The notes beneath the pieces were generated by a model. That model was not told where the DNA came from and searched no databases. It saw only the letters and a list, made by a program, of their open reading frames with translations. This document shows, in pieces, positions 10,140 through 21,300 of a stretch of DNA of 64,000 nucleotides. This DNA comes from Beta vulgaris subsp. vulgaris. Lineage: Eukaryota; Streptophyta; Magnoliopsida; Caryophyllales; Amaranthaceae. Where the stretch lies: assembly GCF_026745355.1 (NCBI RefSeq), contig NC_079205.1:58281058-58345057 (forward strand). The letters run 5' to 3'. The position numbers and the translations under genes are program-made. The number at the start of each line of letters is the position of its first letter. Position 1 is the first letter of the stretch.

Positions 10140-13040
10140 AGATATATGGTATGTTTTGAAGTGATTTATCATAGGAGATCTTTGGAAATTTTTCATGAGT
10201 AGAGTTTGTTAGTTGGATTTGATGTACTTTTTGGATGTTTTGTTTATACAATCCGATGAATTTTCGAAGAAAATATTTATGATTGTCGGGGTAATTTTGT
10301 TTTAGTGAGAATGATGTATTTACCTAATAAAGTAGATGAAAATTCTTCCGTTTTAAGTAGTTATGATCGAGCAGTGAATAATACGATGGAAAAACCATTG
10401 TCATATGTATATTATGGTATGATTAACTTTTGTTTCTATTTTTAGAATTATACTCCTCGACATAACCTAATTTTATGACATTGTACGATACGTTTTTACT
10501 ATGTACTAGTAATAAGAATAAATTAAACAAGAATGTTATTTTTTCCTAATCTTCTTTTGGTTAATTAGAACTTCAAGGATGAAGATGGGATTTTATATTG
10601 GTTGTTTTTGTGGTTAGTTTACATGGGAAAGTATATGGTTTATGTATGGATGAGCATCGAGTAATTGTAAAGGAGGAAATTAATGGGCCAATCATTTTCA
10701 AATAGAGGGAGTAGTAGTACAAATGCATGTGCAGAGTTGCAAATCAAATCACATGTGTGTAGTTCTTGTGCAACACCAACTTCCTCTGTGCTTAACTTTT
10801 TTAGTTATTTTGAAGGGACCAAATCTGTGCACATCATCTCCAACAGTTTGTAGACACAGTTCAACTTATATTTAGATTATGGATAAGTAAAAGTTATAAA
10901 ATGTAGTGAGTAATTTGAAAAAGTTGAATAATTAAATAAAATAGGTTTAAATTGTTTGGAATATTAGAAAGAATTAAGATTAAATGAGATAAGTTCTGGA
11001 AAAATGAATTGAAGAGAACAAATCCCTATTGAATAATCTTATAAGTACAACATTCTTATGTTATTGAATAATCAATCCGCTTGAAATTACTCTAGAATTT
11101 GTATGCATCAGCTTGTAGGTTCTTAGTTCCTATTGTTTGTAGGATATATATGTTCTTTTCAACTTAAATATTTATTTTAATACTTTCTCCGTTTCAAATT
11201 AATTGTGACATTTTTAAAATTATGGACTCCTAGGTAAGTTTTGGAGAGGAGTGAGGTAGAGATCAGAAAGAAAACAAAATGACGGACTCCTAAGTAAAAC
11301 TAGGTACAGTAAAATATTCAATAAGTTCAAATAAATTTAAATAAATTTGTATACACTAAATATAAGTTATGATAAGTTCCGTTAAGTTCTTGCTTTGACA
11401 CTTGATTTCAAGAAAAATTTCAAGTCACGACACAAATTAAATGAAGTTATCTTATAAGAAATATTAACAACTTATATATACGTGTGTATACTATTTAACT
11501 TATTTTGATTTTGAACTTATCTGGATTTACAATATATTATTTAAACTTGTTTGAACATATTGTTAGTGGAAATTTTTAAAGTTTATATTATAAAGTATTT
11601 AGAACTTAACTAAACTTATCAAAACTTAAAACTTACCTGAACTTACTTTTAATTTACTAATTTTTTTTAATATGAAATACGATGTGAAAACAAGTCCAAC
11701 GGGAACAAAGCCTAAGTTCCACAGACCACAATAGTAGGATACTCATGTTCGAATAAATAACAACACCCGAATTAACAACCATCTGATTTCGTGTTGCTAT
11801 ATAATACCGACTTTTTGGAACTTACCTCTCACTATGCAGTGTGGAAGTTAAAATGATCACATATCTCAACCTTTAATTTCCACTAAATAAATCATATATT
11901 TCCTCCGATGGCAGATGGTTTATGGATGGTGAGTTATTTGTTTTTACTTTTTTTGGGTAATTAAGTCCATATAAATCGTGTTAGAGGATCAATTTATTTT
12001 GTCAATTTTGTTTCTTTTTATATCTTACATAGTTATATGATTTTTATATCTTACAAATGGATTGAAATTATGTGTTCTTGTTGTTAAAGGCGAAAACTTT
12101 TATATGTTTTAGGAATTAAATTTAATTCAATTAACCTAAAAAGGATAGCTCATGTGGTGTTTTTTTTGGACCGTTCTATGATATTTTTGGTGCACCGCGT
12201 TATTCATTTAGACTCTGTTTCAATTTCGAAATTGAAAATTTTAAGGTTTACAATTTCACTTTAATTAATTGTAGTTATATCTAATTAATTTGTTATCATT
12301 ATTTTCCATTTTGATTTTGTCATTTGCATTGAAGATCGTGGGTAATTGGTGATTATGATTGATCTGAGTTGCTAGTTAAGCATTGGATTGGTGTTGAAGT
12401 TGGGATTGATTGTATTTAGGTACATACCCTAAAACCTTCTTATAGGTATTTTTTTAAATTGGACCTACTATGACAAGTTTTTGGAGAGGCCATGAGCTTT
12501 GGACTTAGTTGGAGATGGATGGTCTAGTTTAGTGGGTCTATTTAATTGTTATAATTTTTACTAATATATATATAATAAAAGTATATTTAAGTTTAAAAAA
12601 GTGCATCGGAACAAATGCATAGGAAAGTGAGAATGATAAAAAAAAAGGGAGTACTAATGTTCTTCTTGTAACAAATGCCTTTTTGCACAAACACTAAAGA
12701 AAGAGGAAAGAAAATAAAATTTGACTCAACCGTTCGTATATTTTACCGAGTAGACTAACTAACTATGCTACAGCCTACAATACTCATGTTGGTATTTGTG
12801 AGGGAAAAAATTATTTAAAGACAATATATTATTTCTATTTTGAAAACTTTAAATGCACATTAGTGAATAATCTGGGGGTATCACCCGGAACAAGAACTAG
12901 CTTATACTGCTAAAAATGAAAATTGTTTAAAAAATAAACACATAAAGTATATTTGTGCGTACACATACATTTGAGTTATGATAAAAACACTAACAAGTTT
13001 TTTTTTTAATTTTAAAAACTTACCTATTTGTTAAAACACA
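10140..13040. other. Intergenic, AT-rich; no gene recognised
   Basis: Contains the 3' UTR of the upstream gene. A Stowaway-like half is possible near 11185-11300 (ACTTTCTCCGTTTCAAATTA and AGGACTCCTA-type text), but no matching right end was found. No open frame has recognisable features. Confidence 0.45.
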
Positions 13041-13052
13041 AATATAAAAAAA

Positions 13053-14560
13053 GCTACTTTTTGCCAAAAAGTAACATGTGATCTTTGTCATAAAGCAAAA
13101 AGTTGCATTGATTTGCGTGTCCCGTTTAACCTTTTCTCCAAAAAGTGCATTTGGTTATTGATAAGAACCCATACATGTTTGTATATTTGAAATCCATGTT
13201 ATTGTTGTATCAACCCCTGTTCGTGTGTTTGAAACCCATGTTATTGTTAACGGTTTTTTCACCAAATGCCCCTGACAAAAAAATTTATTCACCAAATACC
13301 CCACCTTTTTTCAAAATTCACCATATACCCCTGACTTTTAACAAAATCCACCAGATACCCTTACTATTAACGGACGTTAGTGCTCCGTTAGCTTTTATTT
13401 ACAAGTTTGCCATAAGTCAACCTAATTAGCCCTAAGTCAATATAATTAATCTAATTAAACCTAATTAACCTAATTAAACCCTAAACTCTCTCTAACCCAA
13501 CCCCAACCCTACCCGCAAACCCTAGACCCACCACCCAACCCGAGCCCCACCACCCAACTCCAGCCCCACCCCTCCCCTTCCCCTCCCCGGCAACCCCCGC
13601 AGGCCCCTTTCCGGCATCCCCCCTCCCTTGCTCGCCTCGCTCGCGCCTCCCCAGCCCCCCTTCCCTCGCGCCTCCCCAGCCCTCCTTCCCTCGTGCCTCC
13701 CCTTGCTTCCCTCGTGCCTCACTCTCGCCGGCCTTCCCCGTCCCTCGCGCATCCCCTCCATCTCCCTCACTCTCGCCGGCCTCCCCTCTCGCACCTCCTC
13801 CATGCGCCTTCTCCTCCTCTTCGCGTCCTTCCACCTCCCCGTCCCTCGTGCACAGCTTCGAAGGGGTAGCGACCGATAGAGGGGTTGCGGGGATTGGAAT
13901 TCGAAGGGGTTGGGGGAGGAGGGGGGATTCTGGTTGGGGGTGGTGGGGATGGGGAGGCGCGACTGCGAGCGAGGGAGGGGGAGGGGGAGGGGCGGCGGCT
14001 GCGACTGAGGGAGGGGGAGGGGGGAGCTGGTAGCTGGTGGGGCTGGGGTGGGGGGGGGGGTGGTGGTTTAGGGGAGAGAGGGGGGGTTAGGGTTAGTTAG
14101 GTTTTTAGGGTTTTTAGGTTAATTAAAGTTTTTTAGGGTTAATTAGAGTTAACCGCTGTTAGTCATTAAGGGCATTATTTGTCATTTTTTTACAAATTTG
14201 GGGTATCTAGTGAATATTTTTAAAAGTTAGGGGTATCTGGTGAATTTTGAAAAAAGCTGGGGTATTTGGTAAATAATTTTTTTTGTCTGGGGTATTTGGT
14301 GAAATAACCGTATTGTTACACCAACCCTTATTTGTGTATGTAAAAAAGATTGAAACATACTTTTTGTCAAAAATTAAACATGTGATATCTCTTTGCCATA
14401 AAACAAAAAGTTACATTAATTTGCGTGTCCTGTTCAACTTTTTTCCAAAAAGGTACAATTGATTTTGCCCGTTTGGATCTTTGAAATTGAAATCCTTATT
14501 ATTGTTAAATCAACCCGTATTTGTATTTGAAACCAATATTTATGTTAAACCAACTCCTAA
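13053..14560. repeat. Old tandem duplication split by the MITE at 13251-14310
   Basis: About 150-200 bp before the MITE (starting CTACTTTTTGCCAAAAAGT, through TTTGCGTGTCCCGTT and repeated CCATGTTATTGTT) recurs after it (ATACTTTTTGTCAAAAATT, then TTTGCGTGTCCTGTT). Within each copy a unit of about 50 bp with GAAACC, TTATTGTT and CAACCC is itself repeated. The MITE target TATTGTTAA is part of that unit, so the MITE landed in a pre-existing repeat. Confidence 0.65.
13251..14310. mobile_element. Mutator-like MITE with GC-rich core (copy 2)
   Basis: The 1060-bp element begins CGGTTTTTTCACCAAATGCC and ends GGTATTTGGTGAAATAACCG, which are inverted repeats that continue for about 130-150 bp. The flanks TATTGTTAA (13242-13250) and TATTGTTAC (14311-14319) match at 8 of 9 positions, again a Mutator-type 9-bp duplication. 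Each terminal repeat contains several copies of a CACCAAATACCCC-like unit spaced about 30 bp apart. The core is C-rich on the left (13500-13800) and G-rich on the right (13860-14080). It belongs to the same family as 5669-6487. It ends about 430 bp upstream of the thioesterase ATG. Confidence 0.87.
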
Positions 14561-14737
14561 CTACATATGTAAAAATGTTAAAATTACAATATTAACCTTA
14601 TTAGTGGGCAAACCCACTATCTCCTCCTCCTCAAGATTTTGGCCTTCTAATTCTGGGTATTGCAACACAAATCTCCAACTTCCACGCGGACAGACAGAGA
14701 CGAGGGGAAGAGAGTTGAGGAGAGAGACTGGAAAAAA

Positions 14738-15284
14738 ATGGAGTTCGAAACAGTAAAAAAGTACTTGGAAAAACCAGGCAAAGAAGACGAACCTACAAAA
14801 ATCCACAATCTTCCTTTTAGATTCTTCGATTCTTTCATCATTCATGGCCTTCATCCTGAAATCATCGAACCTGGTCGCGTACTCTGTTCCTTCAAAGTCC
14901 CTCCTCGTCTCCTGGTTCGTTCTCTCTCCTCAATTTTATTATGATCAAATTCACTGTATTAATTCATAAAAATTAGGGTTTTACTACTCTGATTACGAAT
15001 TATCGACGAAATTTGGGGGTGATATGTTTGTAGAATACTGCGAATACTTTACACGGTGGTGCGATTGCGTCGTTGGTGGATTTGGTAGGATCCGCTGTTA
15101 TTTACACTGTTGGAGCTCCATCTACTGGTGTTTCTGTTGAAATCAACGTCTCTTACCTTGATGCTGCACTTATCGATGTATGTTTTCTCTTTTCTGCTCT
15201 TGAATTTTGGGGGGAATTTTTAGGTCAATGAATAACTTCCTCTTTTCCGAATTAAATGCAACAAATGCACTTTTTCACTACTTT

Positions 15285-15317
<33 letters not shown>

Positions 15318-18300
15318 ATAAGGAGAACAAACTTAGGCTAACCCCCTAATCTGGAGGCCAGCCTAAAACATCCTTTCGGATGATGAGGGAAAAATCCAAA
15401 CAGTACGGGGGGAACCAATATAGTAGGGAGGGGTGGTCATGCGCTTTCCTAGCCATGAAGTCAGCAGCCTTGTTAGCTTCGCGATAGCAGTGACGGAACT
15501 GACAATCCTGAAACCACCTAGTAGCCACACCTGCATCTATCACAATATTAGAAATTTCCCAAGGAATACGCCAACAATTCTTCATAGAATTAATGACAGC
15601 TAAGTTGTCTCCTTCAATAATAATATTAGAAATATCAAGCGAAATAGCTCCTTTAACTCCTTCTCTAAGAGCCCAAGCTTCAGCTTGCAAAATAGAAATA
15701 TTGGGCCCAAAGACTTGGCACCAGCTAGGAGGACTTCCCAGAATTATTACGAATAACAAAACCTAAGGAAGCATTCCATTTCTAATTTTAGAGCCATCAA
15801 AATTAAGCTTACAGTAATTAGGAGGAGGGGGGACCAAATAAGATTTTGGCCCGATCTATCTAACTTGATCAGGGCTTTTGATGCTAGAAGTGGAAACGAC
15901 ATTATCATTTCCATCATCCATATCAGTCTTCAACCATTGCTCATAAAAGTTCTTAATAATAAAACTAACACGACGAGGAGAAAAACCCTCATCATTGAAG
16001 ATAACTTTGTTTCTAGTGAACCAAATAAACCACCAAATAAAAGCAGACTTAGTTATGTGATCATCAGAAAGAGTAGAATGACAGACCTCAATCCAACAAC
16101 GGAAAGAAAAGGAACTAGAGAAATTAATATTACCAGGACGGGAGGGCCAAGAGGCACTATCGTGGAGGCAGGAGAATACCTGTAACGTAAATGGACACTC
16201 AAAACAGAGGTGAGTCATAGTCTCCTGAGAATTACAACAAAGAACACATTGCTGAGGAACATAAACTTTGCATTTTTCAAGTCTATCCTTAGTAGGAAGA
16301 CCATCATGACAGGCTTTCCAAAGGAACATTGAAATTTTCGGAGGGACATGAAGCTTCCAAATCCAAGCATATTCTACCTTCTCAAAATTTGGATTAAAAG
16401 CTCCTTGGGCTAAAAGGGAACCAGACTTAACGGAGTATTCTCCATCCGCCGTCAACCCCCAAAAAAGAGAGTCTGGCTGAGGAGATGACGGCAAAAAAAT
16501 AGAAGAGATCCTGGCCACAATATGTGACGGAAATACAGTTTCAAGCTTGGAACAATCCCACCCCCCCAACTCATTAATAAACTCACTAACTGTAGCACCT
16601 TCTGATCCTGAGAGAGGACTAACCACCATACTAATGGGATATTGAAAAACCCAATTATCCTCCCAAAATCTAATGTCTTTACCATTTCCAACCTGCCATC
16701 TTAGACCCTTTTTAAACAAAGGCCTGAGGGACATAAGCTTTCTCCATTGCCAAGAAGCTACTGGAGAAACATTATGAGAGAGGATATCACTAGATTTACT
16801 ATACTTTTTTTTAACTAGACTAACCCAAAGATTTTGAATGTTTGAGAATTTTCCAAAGCAACTTCATTTGAAGGGCTATATTATTGACTTCAGCTTTTCT
16901 TATACCCAACCCCCCAAATTGTTTCGGAAGACAAATTTTATCCCATCCAATTAAATTAGCAGCTTTATTCAAATGATCTTTATTCCAGAAGAAATTCCTA
17001 TAAGACTTGTCTAAATTCGAAAGAATAGTCTTTGGTAAATAAAAACTTTGCATTTGATAATTGGCTTTAGTAGCCAAATTCGCTTGAATAAGAACCGTTC
17101 TACCAGCTTGGGAAAGAGAGTTGGCTTTCCACTTAGGTAACTGATTGACAACCTTAGTGCAAACTTTCCCAAAAGTTTCGTTTGTAACTCGAGAATCTAT
17201 AATTGGGCAACCCAAATACTCCCCTAAATTGTTTGATTCAGCCATTCCAAGTAGCGAAGCAAAATTAGCTTTAGTCTCAACAGAAACATTCGGAGAACAT
17301 TGAAAGGCAGATTTATGAAAATTAACAAGCTGGCCAGACATAGAACAATATTTATCAAGAATTAGCTTAATAGCAGAACAACTATTATCAGAGGCTCGCG
17401 CAAAAATCATAGTGTCATCAGCAAAGGTAAGAAAAGGGATACGAACACCAGATTTACCTATAGGAACACCAATTAATTTATCTCGTGATCATTACCTGAC
17501 AGTTGCCTAGCAAGAAGTTCAGCACATATAATGAAAAGATAAGGTGAGAGCGGATCACCTTGACGGATTCCTCTGGACGGGGTAAACCGATCACCGGGAA
17601 TGCCATTGACTAAAACTGAAAAGGAGGGAGTTGTGATGCAACACCGAATCCAAGCAACCCATTGAGAGCAGAATCCCAACTTCTTTAGAGTGACTAAAAT
17701 ATAGTCCCATTCTAATCTATCATAAGCTTTTCCATATCGAGTTTGATTGCAATCCACCCCTCAGATCCAGATTTTTTACTAAAAGAGTGGAAGACCTCAT
17801 GAGCAATTAGAATATTGTCTTGAATAAGACGTTCTGGAACAAAGGCCCCTTGCAGAGGGTGAATAATTTTTCCTAACACAGATTTAAGTCTATTAGTTAT
17901 AACTTTTGAAATCACCTTATAAATTGTTGAACACAAACTTATAGGTCTAAAATGATTTGAACTGGACGGATTATCTATTTTAGGAATAAGAGCAAGAAAT
18001 GTGTGGTTTATTTCCTTCAATATATTTCTGAATGAAAAAAGGCTTTAACCGCTCTAATGACAGAATTACCCACTAGAGTCCAATATTTCTGAAAGAAAAA
18101 AGGAGGGAAACCGTCAGGACCAGGGGATTTGTCCGGAGCTAGATCAAAAACAGCTTCTTTAATTTCTTCAGCGGAGACTACTGCTATAAGATAGGCATTA
18201 TCTTCATCAGAGATTATAGGAGAAAGAAGATTAAAGTCAACACCTTCATCAAATCCACAATTTGGATTTGAAATAAATCTTTTGCAAAATTCCTTTGTAA

Positions 18301-21300
18301 TTTCACTAGAAATAATAGCTGGAGAAGAGATAGCTTGATCCGTCTCTGTAGTAAAGTTTTTAATTTGATTCTTATTTCGCCTAATGGTAGCATGAGTATG
18401 ATAATAACTTGTGTTTGCATCCCCAAGACGGAGATAATTAGTCTTGCTTTTTTGTTTCCAAAAATCATGACTATAAGATAATAATTTTTCTCTTTTAATA
18501 AGAAACCGATTTTGTTGTGACTTGAGTGAAGAGCACAAGGGATGGACTAAGAGATTAGATTGAATTTCTGCTAGTTTAGAATCAACAATTCTATTGTCTA
18601 AAAACATTACCAAACTGGGAATATTCCATTTCTTTGATTTGACCTTTAGTAGTTTACATTTCTTCACAAGATTGAACATATGAGAGCCATTAAAACGAGT
18701 ACACCAAGTCTTTTTGACAAGAGTGTCATAATCTTTTCGGTGACACCACATTTTCTCAAAACGAAAAGGGGGAGCTTTCAAGGTTTTATTCTTAGATAAA
18801 TCAAGTGTTACTTGACAATGATCTGATGAAGTGAAAGGATGATGTTTTAGAATTGCTTGAGGGAAGTGATTAAGCCAAAGTTGACTAGCTAACCCTTTAT
18901 CAATGCGTTCTAGAATATTGTTTGGGCCTGCTCTTTTTTTTCTCCAAGTATATCTAGATCCCATAAAGGGAAGCTCAACACAGGTATCTGAGTTAAAACA
19001 TTTTTCATAACGTTGAGCCTATTGGAGTTAAAGGAGCTCCTCCTAATTTGTCCTGTTCACAGCTAATTTCATTAAAATCCCCAAGAATCACAAAGGAGAA
19101 GTTAACGAATTCACATACTCAAAGATCTCTTCCCAAAAATCAGCTTTATGTTGGCTTTTGGGAGGGGCATAAATAAAGATGATTATAAAGGAAATATTTT
19201 CATTTAGGAGAGTAATATTACTAGCAATAAACCGAGTAGCTTTATGAATGACTACTAAATTAAAGGGAGACTGATTACAATCCTTCCAAAATAACCAAAG
19301 CCCACCTGCTAGGCCTAAGGTGGGCACGAAATCTACATATTGAAAGCCACATTGATTTGCTGTAATAAGGGAGGGGGGCTTGGGACTTAACTTCACAAAT
19401 CATGAAGACCTTAATGGAATTACTATTACAAAAATCTCGAATATCAACCAAAGAGTTCTTTTTTCACCCCTCTTTATGTTCCAAAACCAGCAATCATGCT
19501 TATTTAATAAATCACACAAACCTAGTTGACTAGCAAAGGCTAAGGAATTAATAATACTTACTTTACGAATGTGGCACAACCATTCACTAATATGAGCATT
19601 GATAACAAAATCCTTAACAATGTTTCTTAGAGTGGAACACATCCATTGAATCTTCTGAAAAAAAGGTTGGTCATATGTAACCAGCATCACATAATGAATG
19701 GCAGCCAAACTGAATATATTCATCAGCAAATGAATAATAGCTTGTAAAGAGATTGAGCATTTTTCTTTAACAAAGCTCTTATGATCAAAAGAGGCAAGGC
19801 CTACTATTGGCACACAATGACAACAATATTTTTCTCCATTCCAATAGCTTCTATAGCCTAGAATGGAGTGAAAAATTCCAATCCAATAGCTTCTGTAGCC
19901 TAAATCGGAGATTTGATTATAGTAAAATGTTCTGAGAAGCAACCAACAAAATCCAATCCAACTATTTCTCCTAACTAGCTTAAAGATTACTAAAATAGAT
20001 AAATAGAGAGCAGGCACTCCAAAATTAGAGGTGGCCAAAACAAGCTGAGAAAAGTTGAGAGCTAAACCAAACTTAGCTATGGAGTATGCCTTTAAACAAC
20101 ATCCGAAAACAGAGCATACAACCCATAAGAGAAGCCAGAAGAAGACAATAATTGTAGCCATGTGAATGAATAGAAATTCCTTCATAGCTATCAAGCTTAT
20201 GAAACCATAATGAATTGAAATTCTCAAAAGCAAACAAAGAATATAAAGCATCCTGCTACTTGGACAGAAGATGAACATGTCACCAAATACTAACCATGAA
20301 TTTCGTAATGAAATCTTTCCTAAAGGAGGTAAATAAAACCATACCTTGGGGTTCACATTACATGAACCTACCTGATTTAACTGAACTAAATAGGATGCTT
20401 TATGGGAAAGAGAAAACCCTTTGAACTCACTGAGTTCACCATGAGAAGTAGCCAGTTGAAAATGCTGGAAATCACAGCATCTACACCTAAATGATGAAGA
20501 CTGGATGATTTCAATGAAGCTTCTAGCACACACCACCATAGGAGCAGCCACACGGTGGCAGAACCACCTGAAGACCATATGAAATAAAACCCGACAGCCA
20601 GGAGGCTTGGGTGCGACAAAAGACATCAACCCTTCAGCTGGAATCGAGAAAATCAGCACCAAAAACATTACATAAAGACCCACACCAATCAGTGAAAGAG
20701 GAACCCAAAACCGATTACCCCGAAAAACCCTAGCCATGACAACGAAACCTTTAAATTTGAATGGAAGGAAGATGAATCCTTTAATCCAATCAAATGATTG
20801 AACTCTGAATCCCAAGAATAATGAGGAAGCTCGGAATTGAATAAACAAGAGAGGATGGGAATAACTCTCATAAACTGAAATTTTTTTTCGACAAATCGCA
20901 TCTTCATCATGAGAAATTTTTTTTCCCTGACTAATGGCTTTTCTTGGGCAGAATTTTTTGGAAAATGCAATTAGAATGGCTAACAGGAGATTAGAAATGA
21001 TAGCTAAAAGCAATTTACCATGCTTGATGATAGAAGATTTCTCAAAATTGAATTGGGGATTTTGTTTATGGCTAGGGTTTTCAAACTTGGAATTGGGGCT
21101 TTTTTCTTCTTTCTTTTCTCTTTCTCTCTCTACTTGTTTCTCTCTCATCTTTTTCTCAGAGTTTATGTTGCACTTTTTCACTACTTGTCGATGTAAGTTT
21201 TCTCTCGTGACGTACTTTTATAAAATGTAATTTTTATAATTTTTGTTATAGGTAATTATAAATATTTGTGGTCAAAATAATGCCTCTGGATGTGTAAGAG

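Larger units (their letters stand above)
15284..21168 (-). mobile_element. L1-type LINE retrotransposon, inserted antisense in an intron
   Basis: The 5.9-kb insertion lies between perfect 18-bp duplications. On the minus strand its 3' end is a poly(A) tail (T-run 15284-15316). Order from its 5' end: a long unusual frame (19400-21148), endonuclease start near 19490 (FWN), GDFNE at about 19070-19090, reverse transcriptase (18964 down to about 17400, with RQGDPLSPYLF and FADD), zf-RVT zinc-binding region (15856-16734) and RNase H (15346-15759). The endonuclease, RT and RNase H order is that of plant L1 elements. The pol-type frame is broken by several frameshifts. The full-length 5' end plus exact duplications indicate standard target-primed insertion. 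Confidence 0.93.

Noticed and set aside
13481..14100. Several Gly/Glu/Arg- or Leu/Pro/Ser-rich open frames
   Set aside because: Same cause as above: GC-skewed core of the MITE at 13251-14310, open in many frames at once.
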